From: Hydrogeniiclostridium mannosilyticum
Lineage (GTDB): Bacteria > Bacillota > Clostridia > Oscillospirales > Acutalibacteraceae
DNA: 64,000 nt
Assembly (NCBI RefSeq): GCF_003268275.1
Contig: NZ_QLYR01000002.1
Location: 248,001-312,000 of the forward strand
Direction: 5' to 3'
Under the pieces are notes generated by a model that had not been told where the DNA came from, searched no databases, and was given only the letters and a program-made list of their open reading frames with translations. Shown in pieces: positions 45,128 to 53,297 of the stretch. The position numbers were made by a program, and so were the translations under genes. Position 1 is the first letter of the stretch; the number at the start of each line of letters is the position of its first letter.

Positions 45128-46651
45128 TTACAGGAGCTTTTGCAGGTCATCCCAGACAGGATCAAGCGCATCGAGTATTTTACAATACAATTGATAGCGC
45201 TGTTCCAGGTAGGGCCGGTTTTCCGCATTGGGATAAACGGCAGGGTTCACGGTGGACATCCTCTGCGCGGCCTGGGAAAGGTCCTGGTAATCGCCTGCGG
45301 CAACAGCAGCCGCCATGGCGCAGCCGAGCGCGCCTGTTTCCTTGACATCGACGGTTTCGATGGGATACCCCATGAGATCGGCAAAAATCTGCGTCCAGAC
45401 CGCAGAACGTGCTACGCCCCCTGCCAGGCGGATGGACGCCGGCGGCGCGGAACGGGTAGCCAGCAGCTTGTCAAGGTGGTAACGGTGGGAGAAGGCAATA
45501 CCCTCAAAGACACTGCGCATCAGGTGCTTGCGGGTGTGGTAGTTGCTCAGGCCGGTAAACGATGCCTTGGCGTTGGGGTGAACGTTGCTTGCCATGAGGA
45601 ATGGAGTAAAAATAGGGCAAAACTCGCTGGCGGGAATGTCCTCCACCCACTGGTCGGTCAGCTTGTAGACCGAGGTCCCATCCTTTTTAGCCTGTTCTCT
45701 CAGCTCCGGCAGCAGGGTTTTGACAAACCACTCATGGTTACCCGCCGAGGTGGCGCTGCTCTCCTCAATCAGGTAGTATTCCGGCAGGCAGAACAGGGAG
45801 TTCATCAATACCTTGCCGTCCAGAACCGGTTCCCGGCGGATGTACTCGTTTATACTCCAGGTGCCGGCAATCATGCAGATGTGCTCCTCGTCCGCGGCAT
45901 TGACGGCAATGAGGCAGGCGTCGATGTCAAACATGCCGCCCGCGACCGGTGTGCCGGCCTTCAACCCGGTTTTTTCAGCGGTTTCGCCGGTGATGCGGCC
46001 GCAGATATCCGTGGACTGGCGCAGTGGAGGCAGCTTATCCAGCCAGGCCTCCAGGCCGAACAGACGCAGAAGCTCGGGATCATACCGGCGTGTTTTCAGG
46101 TTGACAAAGTTGGCGCCCGAGTAGTCGGTGATTTCGCCGTAGGCCTCCCCGGTCAGGCGGAAACGCACATAATCTTTACACTCAAAAATCCACTGGGTTT
46201 TCTCCAGGCACTCCGGCTCGTGGTCCTGCAGCCAGGCCAGCAGCGAGACGGGCTGGCAGGCCATAATATGCTGGCAGGATTTGGCGAACACCTTTTCAGC
46301 GGTACCGTCTTTTTCCCACCGAAGCGGGTATTCCCAGGCGCGGTTGTCCGTGGAGATGATGCCGGGGCGCGCGGGCCTGCCGTCCTTACCCCAGAGGTAG
46401 AGGCCCTTTCCATGCCCGCAGCAGGCGACGCCTGCGATGTCGGCGGCATCGATGCCTGTCTGTGCGATTACATCGCGGATAACGGTGCAATTGGCCTGCC
46501 ACATCTCCTCCATGTCGCGCTCTGTAAAACCGGCGCGGGGAACCAGCATGGCGGTCTCTGTGGAGGCGACGCCCGCGCAGAAGCCGTCTTCGCGGTAAAG
46601 GGCGGCTTTCGTAGTGGTGCCGCCGTTGTCAATGCCCATGTAATATTTCAT
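45128..46651 (-). CDS. FGGY-family carbohydrate kinase (L-xylulokinase-like)
   Basis: This 507-residue sugar kinase has the N-terminal ATPase motif GIDNGGTTTKAALY, the substrate-side motif ACCGHGKGLYLWGKDG, a central AGGMFDIDACLIAVNAADEE region and the C-terminal adenosine/phosphate motif LAGGVARSAVWTQIFADLMG followed by KETGALGCAMAAAVA. Its overall pattern is nearest, from memory, to LyxK/YiaP-type L-xylulokinases. Start overlaps the stop of the epimerase gene (ATGA). Since that epimerase acts on L-xylulose/L-ribulose 5-phosphate, phosphorylation of an L-ketopentose is the likely reaction. The exact sugar is inference. Confidence 0.85.
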   Translation of the reverse strand: MKYYMGIDNGGTTTKAALYREDGFCAGVASTETAMLVPRAGFTERDMEEMWQANCTVIRDVIAQTGIDAADIAGVACCGHGKGLYLWGKDGRPARPGIISTDNRAWEYPLRWEKDGTAEKVFAKSCQHIMACQPVSLLAWLQDHEPECLEKTQWIFECKDYVRFRLTGEAYGEITDYSGANFVNLKTRRYDPELLRLFGLEAWLDKLPPLRQSTDICGRITGETAEKTGLKAGTPVAGGMFDIDACLIAVNAADEEHICMIAGTWSINEYIRREPVLDGKVLMNSLFCLPEYYLIEESSATSAGNHEWFVKTLLPELREQAKKDGTSVYKLTDQWVEDIPASEFCPIFTPFLMASNVHPNAKASFTGLSNYHTRKHLMRSVFEGIAFSHRYHLDKLLATRSAPPASIRLAGGVARSAVWTQIFADLMGYPIETVDVKETGALGCAMAAAVAAGDYQDLSQAAQRMSTVNPAVYPNAENRPYLEQRYQLYCKILDALDPVWDDLQKLL

Positions 46652-47532
46652 GGCTTTTTACCCTCCTCTTTCAATGCAGCCAGCGCTTTCCGGTATTGAT
46701 CCTCTACAAATTTCCTGGCGGCCGTAATTTCGTGCAGGTTGTCCTGCTGGGGGTCATACCACATCTCAATCAGGTACGGCCCTTTATATTGCAGCTCCTC
46801 CAGCTTGCGGAAACAGGCGGAAAAGTCCACGCAGCCGGTTCCGAAGGGAACGCACTTGAACTTTCCCGGAAAGCCGGGCCGGACGGCAAGCGTCTCTTTA
46901 ACATGCACCGCTACGATGCTGCCGCGGCCCTTTTCGAGCTCCCGCTCCACATCGTTGCCCCAGGCGGAAAGATTGCCGAGGTCGGGGTAAACCGCGTACC
47001 AGGGCGAGCGAAGCTGCTGCTCATACCAAAGGTTTTTGGTAATGGAGTTCAAAAATGGGGTGTCCATAATCTCCATGGCCAGCATGAGCTGCTTTTGCTC
47101 AGCCAAGCGGCAGGACCATTGCAGCCCCTCCAGGAAAGCCTGGCGGCTCTCCTCGGTGGAGTCCTCATAATAGACGTCGTAGCCGGCCAGCTGAATAACC
47201 CGGATGTTAAATTCCAGCGCGAAGTCCACAGCCTTGTCCATGATGTCATAGGCGCGGGCGCGGATGTCTGGGTCGGCGCTGCCGAAGGGAAAACGGCGGT
47301 GAGCAGAAAGGCACATGGAGCGCAGCGGCACGCCGCTTTCCCGGATGGCCTGGTGCAGCGCGGCCCGCTCGGCCGGGCTCCAGTCCAAGCGCGCCAGCCG
47401 TTCGTCGGATTCGTCAATGGAGATTTCCACAAAGTCAAAGCCCAGGCTTTTGGCAGTGCTCAAGCGGTCAAGCCAGCTCAGCGCGGGGTTGAGCGCCTTT
47501 TCGTAGAGGCCGAGATCATGCTGATGTAACAT
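46648..47532 (-). CDS. L-ribulose-5-phosphate 3-epimerase (UlaE/SgaU-like)
   Basis: This 294-residue TIM-barrel isomerase of the xylose-isomerase-like superfamily has the strong UlaE-type landmarks LGLYEKALNPALSW, DFVEISIDESDERLARLDW, LSAHRRFPFGS, LAMEIMDTPF (metal-binding Glu), VHVKETLAVRPGFPGKFKCV, PFGTGCVDF and LIEMWYD. The enzyme interconverts L-xylulose 5-phosphate and L-ribulose 5-phosphate, as in ascorbate and L-lyxose pathways. It lies between the cupin protein gene (97 bp gap) and the kinase (4-bp overlap). No ascorbate PTS or UlaD/UlaF homologue is present in the window. Confidence 0.92.
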   Translation of the reverse strand: MLHQHDLGLYEKALNPALSWLDRLSTAKSLGFDFVEISIDESDERLARLDWSPAERAALHQAIRESGVPLRSMCLSAHRRFPFGSADPDIRARAYDIMDKAVDFALEFNIRVIQLAGYDVYYEDSTEESRQAFLEGLQWSCRLAEQKQLMLAMEIMDTPFLNSITKNLWYEQQLRSPWYAVYPDLGNLSAWGNDVERELEKGRGSIVAVHVKETLAVRPGFPGKFKCVPFGTGCVDFSACFRKLEELQYKGPYLIEMWYDPQQDNLHEITAARKFVEDQYRKALAALKEEGKKP

Positions 47533-47629
47533 TGTCAGACTCCTTTTTCTACAAAACGCACCGGAACGCGCCCTTCCGGTGGCGGAGGGAACGGCCCGGA
47601 GCAGCGTTCATTCAGTGACGGGCAGGTGG

Positions 47630-48844
47630 TTAATCGTCAAAGGAGGGCATGGGCATCTCCGGGTGGTTGGGGCCGAAGTGCTTGAGCATTACCAGCGGCT
47701 CGCATACGGAGTTGTTGGTAATGGTAACGCCTTTTTCAGCCGCCTCCTGCCCCACGAAGAACTCGTCTGCGCTCAGCTGGCCGAAGCGCAGCATACCGGC
47801 AGTCTCGCAGCGGTAGCCGCCGAGGGTGCCGAAGCCCTGGGTAAGGATGCAGCCATAAGCGCCGCTATCCTTGATGGTGACGGTCTGGCCCGGCAAAACG
47901 GTAAGCTCCTTGGCGCCGACGTAGTCATTGCCGTAAACCACCCATTTTTCCACGTAGACGCCCTCCTGCTCCGAAGCAAGCAGCGGCGGGCGGAAGTAGT
48001 GCTTTTTGTAATGCGGGTCGGTGTTGGCCTCCCAATCCATCAGCTCCATTACGGCATCGATGCTGTCCTTTTCATTCTCGGGCAGGTTTTCCACCAGGAA
48101 GCCGCGGTTATAGACTTCACCGGAGGCTACATTTTCATATACGGAGTTGACGTCGCTATTCCACTGGGGCTCATAGGTAAGGTAGGAGCCCGGCGCGTGA
48201 ACGACCCCGGGCGGCGTGTACCAGCCAGTGCCCAGCTGGATGCGGTAGGCACGAGAGAGCTCGGTGATGCGGTTGTCGCCGGCTTCATAGGCGAGCAGGC
48301 GCTCGCGCACCTCCTCCTTGGTGCAGTCGGGGTCGAAGCCAAAGTAGGTAGCTGGCAAGGAACCCTCATAATTGTTGTACTGCGGCGGGAAATAGTAGGC
48401 CTCCGGCTTGCCCAGGCGGCCGACCTTGGCGGCGTCCTTAAAGGTGAGGTGCAAGTGGTGGAACAGCGGCACAGCGTTGTCAAAAAACTTGGCATACATT
48501 GGCCAGCCGCCGAATTTTTCCATCATTTCCTTGCCCACCAATACCTCTCGGAGTTCGTCAACCGCGTCTTTGAGGAGAAACCTCTCGTCCGGCGCCGTTC
48601 CGCAGGAGACATAGCTCATGCCCTCGTCCGCCGGAGCCAGGGGGCCGTTGTTCGCCGCGATGGTGCTGCTGAACCAGCGTTCCTTCATACCGCCGCGTAT
48701 GGTCCCCAGCGCGAAGTAATCGTCCGGGTGAAGGCGGAGCCGGTGGCCCGGGCTGGAAAATTGACGGGGGACAAAAACGGGAATTAGCTTGAGGATGCCG
48801 CCGTTTCGGTCATAAGTCTGACGGATAATTTGACTTTGATTCAT
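47630..48844 (-). CDS. Cupin-fold protein resembling class I phosphomannose isomerase; candidate sugar isomerase
   Basis: This 404-residue soluble protein is taken from ATG 48844, with GGGAGGAATTTAT upstream. The pattern resembles class I mannose-6-phosphate isomerases and D-lyxose-isomerase-like cupins. The metal-binding candidates are PLFHHLHLTFKD (HxH, about 128-139) with a following conserved Lys/Glu, and GWYTPPGVVHAPGS (about 225-238). A second, C-terminal cupin-like barrel has LTVLPGQTVTIKDSGAYGCILTQG. I do not recognise an exact family name. As first gene of the operon with an L-xylulokinase-like enzyme and UlaE, it is the best candidate for the aldose-ketose isomerase step. Confidence 0.7.
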   Translation of the reverse strand: MNQSQIIRQTYDRNGGILKLIPVFVPRQFSSPGHRLRLHPDDYFALGTIRGGMKERWFSSTIAANNGPLAPADEGMSYVSCGTAPDERFLLKDAVDELREVLVGKEMMEKFGGWPMYAKFFDNAVPLFHHLHLTFKDAAKVGRLGKPEAYYFPPQYNNYEGSLPATYFGFDPDCTKEEVRERLLAYEAGDNRITELSRAYRIQLGTGWYTPPGVVHAPGSYLTYEPQWNSDVNSVYENVASGEVYNRGFLVENLPENEKDSIDAVMELMDWEANTDPHYKKHYFRPPLLASEQEGVYVEKWVVYGNDYVGAKELTVLPGQTVTIKDSGAYGCILTQGFGTLGGYRCETAGMLRFGQLSADEFFVGQEAAEKGVTITNNSVCEPLVMLKHFGPNHPEMPMPSFDD

Positions 48845-48980
48845 ATAAATTCCTCCCAAATATGTAGGCTAAGGTAAAAGATAACGCCGGGTGAATGAAG
48901 GCTTTACCCGCAACGGGTGAGAACCGGCCTTCTGCCATTGCCAAAGGGCTTTACCCCTTGACAATACGAGGGACGCTAAA

Positions 48981-49083
48981 GAAAACGTTGCCGGTAAAAC
49001 ATTAAGCAATGAAAAATAAGATATAAAAACGTTTTTCTTACTTGCTATTTAAAATCATACCCCGATAATACAGGTTTTGTCAA
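48981..49083 (-). promoter_or_regulatory. Promoter with LacI-type operators upstream of the pentose operon
   Basis: On the minus strand TTGACA (49083-49078) and TATGAT (49059-49054), 18 bp apart, form a strong promoter. Downstream of it lies the perfect palindrome AAAAACGTTTTT (49025-49036). A second related site, GAAAACGTTGCC, is at 48981-48992. Central ACGT with A/T flanks is the operator style of LacI/GalR-family repressors or of CcpA. No LacI-type gene is in the window. Confidence 0.6.
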
Positions 49084-49255
49084 GATGAAAACACTTTTTG
49101 GCTGTCGTGAGAAAAATTTACCTGTAAAGCCGGGGAGCTTTAATTATAGATATTGCCTGATGGCCCCCATAAGCTGGGGCATAAAACGAAAGTCATGATG
49201 GCTCCATGGCGTTGGGCTAATCGGCAGGATTACGAGGAGAGCTCCAGGGCCTTTT

Positions 49256-49531
49256 CTAAAAATAATCTGTGGGCAAGGCCGCCCCGCTCCTGGCCTTGTG
49301 CGCCCGGAGCCGTTCCAGTTCCTCGCTGCTGTAGCCGTGGGTTTGGGCGAGGGGATGGATGCTCTCAAGAATATCGGCCAGTTCCTCAAGGGTACGGTTA
49401 TTGAGGTGTTCCTCCGTTTCTTCACGGAACTTTTGCCTCAGGGCTTCTTGGTAAGCCTTGCCGTCCAGCATGGAGCAGACGGCCTGTTGTCTGTTAGCGG
49501 CAATGATTTCCGGAATCCGGTCGCGGACCAA
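49256..49531 (-). CDS. MazG/PRA-PH-like nucleotide pyrophosphohydrolase (possibly truncated)
   Basis: This 91-residue protein begins VRDRIPEIIAANRQQA, the hallmark of small phosphoribosyl-ATP-pyrophosphohydrolase-like proteins (usually KLVRDKIPEII). It continues with the metal-binding helix REETEEHLNNRTLEELADILESIHPLA. The only start in place is a TTG at 49531 with no clear ribosome site, and the frame is open for 22 codons upstream without ATG. At the other end it stops after RSGAALPTDYF, where relatives continue with a FEKGI...L tail; a similar string, FRKGPGALLVILPI, is found in another frame (49144-49259). A frameshift is likely. Role by family: removal of abnormal nucleotides. Confidence 0.5.
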   Translation of the reverse strand: MVRDRIPEIIAANRQQAVCSMLDGKAYQEALRQKFREETEEHLNNRTLEELADILESIHPLAQTHGYSSEELERLRAHKARSGAALPTDYF

Positions 49532-49597
49532 CTTCTGATGCGGTGTTTCCTTCGTTTTAGGATCTCTTTTTTGCTCTGAGAAGCCCCCACAGGCTTT

Positions 49598-50743
49598 TTA
49601 GCGTTGCAGGCGCAGGGCGGCGCGCAGATCTCCTTCACGGTCCGGATCCAGCGATCCGTCGAAATTCACACAGGTGGAATAGATAAAACGGCCCGTTTCT
49701 GCGGTGACACGCCCGATAAGCTCCGCGTGCTCATAGGCGTTTAAAACACAAAGATGCTGTGTGGCGACCGGGCTGTTGTGGCAGATGATGGACATGTCGT
49801 CCCGAATCTGGGTTGCGGCGAGCGGGAGGTCGGTCTCACAGCTGGAAAAATTGACGCCGATCAGCGGCTTTACCTCGCCCAGCGCCTGAAGGACATGGTT
49901 CATGGAGCCGCAGGTATGAACGAGAACGCCGCCGAACGCCTCGCCGATTTTTTGCAGATAGGGGTTCATAAACTCGCGGACAATATCCGCCGAGACTACA
50001 GCCACCAAGTCCTCGCTCAGCGCGACGCCCTTTTCCTGTGGAAGCCACAGGCAGGGCAGACAGTGAAAAAAGGTGATGTCGCCCCCAGCGGCCTCATCCA
50101 TTTTTTTGCAGTAATCTATGAAAATATCCGTACATCTGGAAATCAGGTAATGAACCTCGTCCGGGTAGTCGTAGCAGGCGATGAGGAAGTCCTCAATACC
50201 CCAGATTTGGCTTGCCACTGAAAAGGGGCCTTGCATATCGGTCTCATAAAAAGAAATCCGGCCCTGTGTTTTTTGACGCCAGTACTTAATTTTATCGAGC
50301 ATTTCCCCGCCGGCGGTGTCGGGGGTAAAGCCGGCCTCCGGCAGGCTGTAGACGTCCTGGGGGGCGCTGATGGCCGGCTTGACCCGGACGGAATTTTCAG
50401 CAAATTCCTCCACACATCCGAAATAGGAGGGCAGGGTGAGCTGGCGAATTCCGGGGGAAAGCGCGGGGTAAAAATCGTCGTCCCATTGCTCCCCGTGGCG
50501 GGCAATCCCCGCGAGCTGGCAGGCCAGCTCGCGGTCATAAGGGGAGAGAGACGCCAGCTGCTCAGGCGGGAGGCTGTTGTCCAGGTGGAAAGCCGTGTAG
50601 GGAATGTGTTCCCCACGGCCGGTGTGGTTCCAAAAGCTGGTCATGCGGTCCCGAATCGCCTTTTTGCGCTGTTCAGGATAGACGCGGTCGATGCGGTCGA
50701 GTAACTCAGAGATAAGCCGGCCGGTTTCTTGCGTATTCATCAT
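49598..50743 (-). CDS. Uroporphyrinogen-decarboxylase-fold protein (URO-D family), second copy
   Basis: This 381-residue TIM-barrel protein differs from the 35976-37037 member by a longer N-terminal helical part (about 1-60). Family-like stretches are ISFYETDMQGPFSVASQIWG, ACYDYPDEVHYLISRCTDIFIDY, VLVHTCGSMNHVLQALGEV and IGVNFSSCETDLPLAATQI. The His/Cys in HTCGS sits where corrinoid-methyltransferase-type members bind metal. Start ATG 50743 follows GGAGGTTTACG; it is 56 bp after the ADP-ribosylglycohydrolase-like gene and likely in one operon with it. Function is unknown, with methyl transfer or a sugar-related lyase step as options. Confidence 0.78.
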   Translation of the reverse strand: MMNTQETGRLISELLDRIDRVYPEQRKKAIRDRMTSFWNHTGRGEHIPYTAFHLDNSLPPEQLASLSPYDRELACQLAGIARHGEQWDDDFYPALSPGIRQLTLPSYFGCVEEFAENSVRVKPAISAPQDVYSLPEAGFTPDTAGGEMLDKIKYWRQKTQGRISFYETDMQGPFSVASQIWGIEDFLIACYDYPDEVHYLISRCTDIFIDYCKKMDEAAGGDITFFHCLPCLWLPQEKGVALSEDLVAVVSADIVREFMNPYLQKIGEAFGGVLVHTCGSMNHVLQALGEVKPLIGVNFSSCETDLPLAATQIRDDMSIICHNSPVATQHLCVLNAYEHAELIGRVTAETGRFIYSTCVNFDGSLDPDREGDLRAALRLQR

Positions 50744-50799
50744 CGTAAACCTCCGTCAATTTCGGTGGGGATCAGCGCCCGCCGTTTCATGCGGCGATG

Positions 50800-52896
50800 C
50801 TATTGCAGGGCAGCCGCTGCCGCTTGGGCGCCGGCTGCTTTTTTGCAGATGAGCGCGGTCAATTCAGCCGCGAGCGCCTTGTATTGCCGCAGGGATTTTT
50901 CCTCATACAGGGTCAGTACATAATCGGGAACGCTTGCCATTCCGCCCATACAGGCGGAGAGCAGGGCCGTTTGGCAGGCGATGGTGTCGCTGTCACGGCC
51001 GATGTTGGTGCCGCCGACCATACACTGCCAGACATCTCCGTTTGCCACCTTGAAGATTGCCAGCGTCAGGGCGATGACCTCCCACGGGTCCTGCCCGTTG
51101 TAGGACAGGAAGCGGTCGTATAAAATCTGCCGGACTTCCAGGACGTCGCGGTAGCCTTCGACTGCGTCGAGGACCTCCTGAAAATAGGCGCGGGCATCCC
51201 GTTTTTCAAGATGATCAAATAGGCATAGGGGTTCCCTTGGCGCGGCGTCCAGTGCGGCGGCAATCACATTTTCGACGGTGGCATCCCGGCGCAGCGCCTG
51301 TGCTGTGGCGGCACAGAGCATGGCTGCCGCGTGAACGTCAAAGCCGCGCTGATACTGGTAGGCCAGTTCCAGGCCGTCGCGTCCTGCGGTGAACGGGTCG
51401 CCCACATGGTACATGCCCACGCCGTCGCAGCCCATCAGAGCGCTGCCCGTGACCACGTTCCAGTGCCCGCAGGCATGCGGCTTCAGGCCCTTCTTCAGCA
51501 CATCAAGGCCGTGCTGGGAGTCATAATAGAATTTTTTAGGGTTCATCTTTTGCAGGAAGGTGTCTGCAAGATCCTCCGGGTAGATTCTGCCCTGACAGTT
51601 GAGGATGGTCTCAATCCACATGATCAGCATGGCGGCGTCGTCCTCTGTGTCGATCCGTTTTGCATCCAGGATTTCGGTAACCACACCGTAATGCGCGGCA
51701 ATCCAGCCGTAGCTCCGGTCCTCCACCGGGCTGCCCATCACGTTGGCGGCGGTTCCCGCCAACAGGCCCGCCAGAATTCTGTCATACAATTCGGTTTCCG
51801 CGGCCTCTTCCGCCGTCCTACAACCAGCGGTAAGCGTGTAAATTTCCCTGGCAACCCGGCGTTCACGGGCCGCCCGGCTGGCCAGCATGGGGCCGCAGGC
51901 CGAGAGATACGCCTCAAGCTCCTGGTGATGGACGGCGTCCAGCGCCTCGTCCCAGCCGACTCCCCAGTCGTAGCCATTGACGGCGGCGTAAAGGCTGGCC
52001 CCAATCATAGCGGCAAAGCGGCTGTCCGCCGCCTCAAGCAGCAGGCAGAGGAAGGCGGCCCAATCCATCTGGTGTACAAACGCATAGCCCAGGCAGGCGG
52101 CCGCGCTGTAGAAGGACTGCATCCAGTCGCAGTCCACGGTACAGGTGCTTGCAAAAAATTCCGGGGCGCGCAGGTAGGCCAGCAGCTCCTGTGTGCCGGA
52201 ACAGTTCTCCGCTGTTTGGATGGCATCGCGCAAGAGCCGGAAGGCGGATTCATTGCGCTTTTCGAGCTTACGAAGCATAGCGGCCTTAACGCAGTCCCAG
52301 CTGGCCCGGGGCAATATGGCCTGAGAGATTGCCGCAGCGAGCGCCCCGGTCAACTCTACAATATCGCCGCCGTTCAGCGTGCGGCAGAGCTTGACCCCCT
52401 CCTCATAGGCGTCGTCCGCATGTACGGCCCAGTAAATTCCCGCGGGCCAGGCTACCCAGCAGCCGGAGACGACCGAGGCGGCGTAAAGGCCGCTGATGCG
52501 GGGGTTCATCCCCTCTGCCATCAGCTCCAGGCAGGAACGCTGCACGCCCTGCGGCAGCAGCCACTCCCGGGCGCCAAGCATGAAATCACGAAACTGCTCG
52601 GGAGAGAGCATGCTGTTTTGCCGGGCGTACTCCATGCCCAGGCCGAGAATGTGCGGGACCGTGTCCACAAAGCAGGTAGGCGGCCAGCCTGGGGTGGTAA
52701 TGGCAGGCGGGTTCTTGATGAGGACCTCAAGCTGGCCTTGCAGCGCCTCGGGGCCGATAGCCGTCTGGGCGGCCTCTTCGCCGGGGAGCCGCTGGCCCCA
52801 CCAGCGGCGTTCGCTCCATTGACCCATTTGATGTCCGAGAATCATCCCCCGCAGGAGGGACTCAACCCTATGAACGGCTTTTGTCATGGCAATCAT
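50800..52896 (-). CDS. Tandem ADP-ribosylglycohydrolase-family protein
   Basis: This 698-residue protein is about twice the usual length. The C-terminal half (about 370-695) has the ARH fold with LAGLLAGTAANVMGSPVE, the acidic metal site DTEDDAAM (416-423) and GRDSDTIACQTALLSACMGG with GRDSDT at 633-638. The N-terminal half (about 10-365) shows a similar layout (LLRGMILGHQMGQWSERRWWG; VAWPAGIYWAVHADDAYEEG; LTGALAAAISQAILP) but lacks the acidic pairs, so it looks like a degenerate copy. ARH enzymes cleave N- or O-linked ADP-ribose, and relatives may cleave other ribosides. It is first in the operon with the URO-D gene. Start may be at either early Met. Confidence 0.8.
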   Translation of the reverse strand: MIAMTKAVHRVESLLRGMILGHQMGQWSERRWWGQRLPGEEAAQTAIGPEALQGQLEVLIKNPPAITTPGWPPTCFVDTVPHILGLGMEYARQNSMLSPEQFRDFMLGAREWLLPQGVQRSCLELMAEGMNPRISGLYAASVVSGCWVAWPAGIYWAVHADDAYEEGVKLCRTLNGGDIVELTGALAAAISQAILPRASWDCVKAAMLRKLEKRNESAFRLLRDAIQTAENCSGTQELLAYLRAPEFFASTCTVDCDWMQSFYSAAACLGYAFVHQMDWAAFLCLLLEAADSRFAAMIGASLYAAVNGYDWGVGWDEALDAVHHQELEAYLSACGPMLASRAARERRVAREIYTLTAGCRTAEEAAETELYDRILAGLLAGTAANVMGSPVEDRSYGWIAAHYGVVTEILDAKRIDTEDDAAMLIMWIETILNCQGRIYPEDLADTFLQKMNPKKFYYDSQHGLDVLKKGLKPHACGHWNVVTGSALMGCDGVGMYHVGDPFTAGRDGLELAYQYQRGFDVHAAAMLCAATAQALRRDATVENVIAAALDAAPREPLCLFDHLEKRDARAYFQEVLDAVEGYRDVLEVRQILYDRFLSYNGQDPWEVIALTLAIFKVANGDVWQCMVGGTNIGRDSDTIACQTALLSACMGGMASVPDYVLTLYEEKSLRQYKALAAELTALICKKAAGAQAAAAALQ

Positions 52897-53158
52897 CCTT
52901 TCGTCGGCAATCCTGTTTTGAATGCGGCAAGCGAGAAAACCGTTTTTTTAAACTGGGGACAGTGCCCTGATATTCGCTGTGGGCAGTCTTTTCAGCCGCA
53001 TTTTACCATAGCGGCATATGGAAATCAATAGAAAGTTCAGCCGTTGCATGGAAACCTTTTCATATTGTGGCTTTCTTTCAGGAAAAGAGCCCTTGCGGGC
53101 GGATGGAAATAAAGGCTGTAGGGGGTCCGGGTAGGCGAACGGCCTAAAAAATAATAAA

Positions 53159-53211
53159 GAAAAACCGCCCTCAGTATGCCGGGATAAGCTATACTGAAAA
53201 CGGTTTTTAAG
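53159..53211 (-). terminator. Terminator of the PTPS gene
   Basis: AAAAACCG...CAGTAT pairs with ATACTG...CGGTTTTT (53160-53207); on the minus strand it is followed by CTTTATT. A second hairpin, GGCTTCGGC/GCCGAAGCC (53227-53251), lies between it and the stop codon. The gap 52897-53158 holds no other gene. Confidence 0.7.
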
Positions 53212-53297
53212 GTAAAACAGTGCATAGGCTTCGGCAATTGCCGCCGAAGCCGGTAGCTGGGGCGAGGGTTCAGCTCAATTTCAGCCGCGGTGTTCCG

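Noticed and set aside
45116-48787. Long plus-strand ORFs opposite the kinase, epimerase and cupin genes
   Set aside because: They are antisense to genes with clear family motifs, lack ribosome sites and have no recognisable domains.
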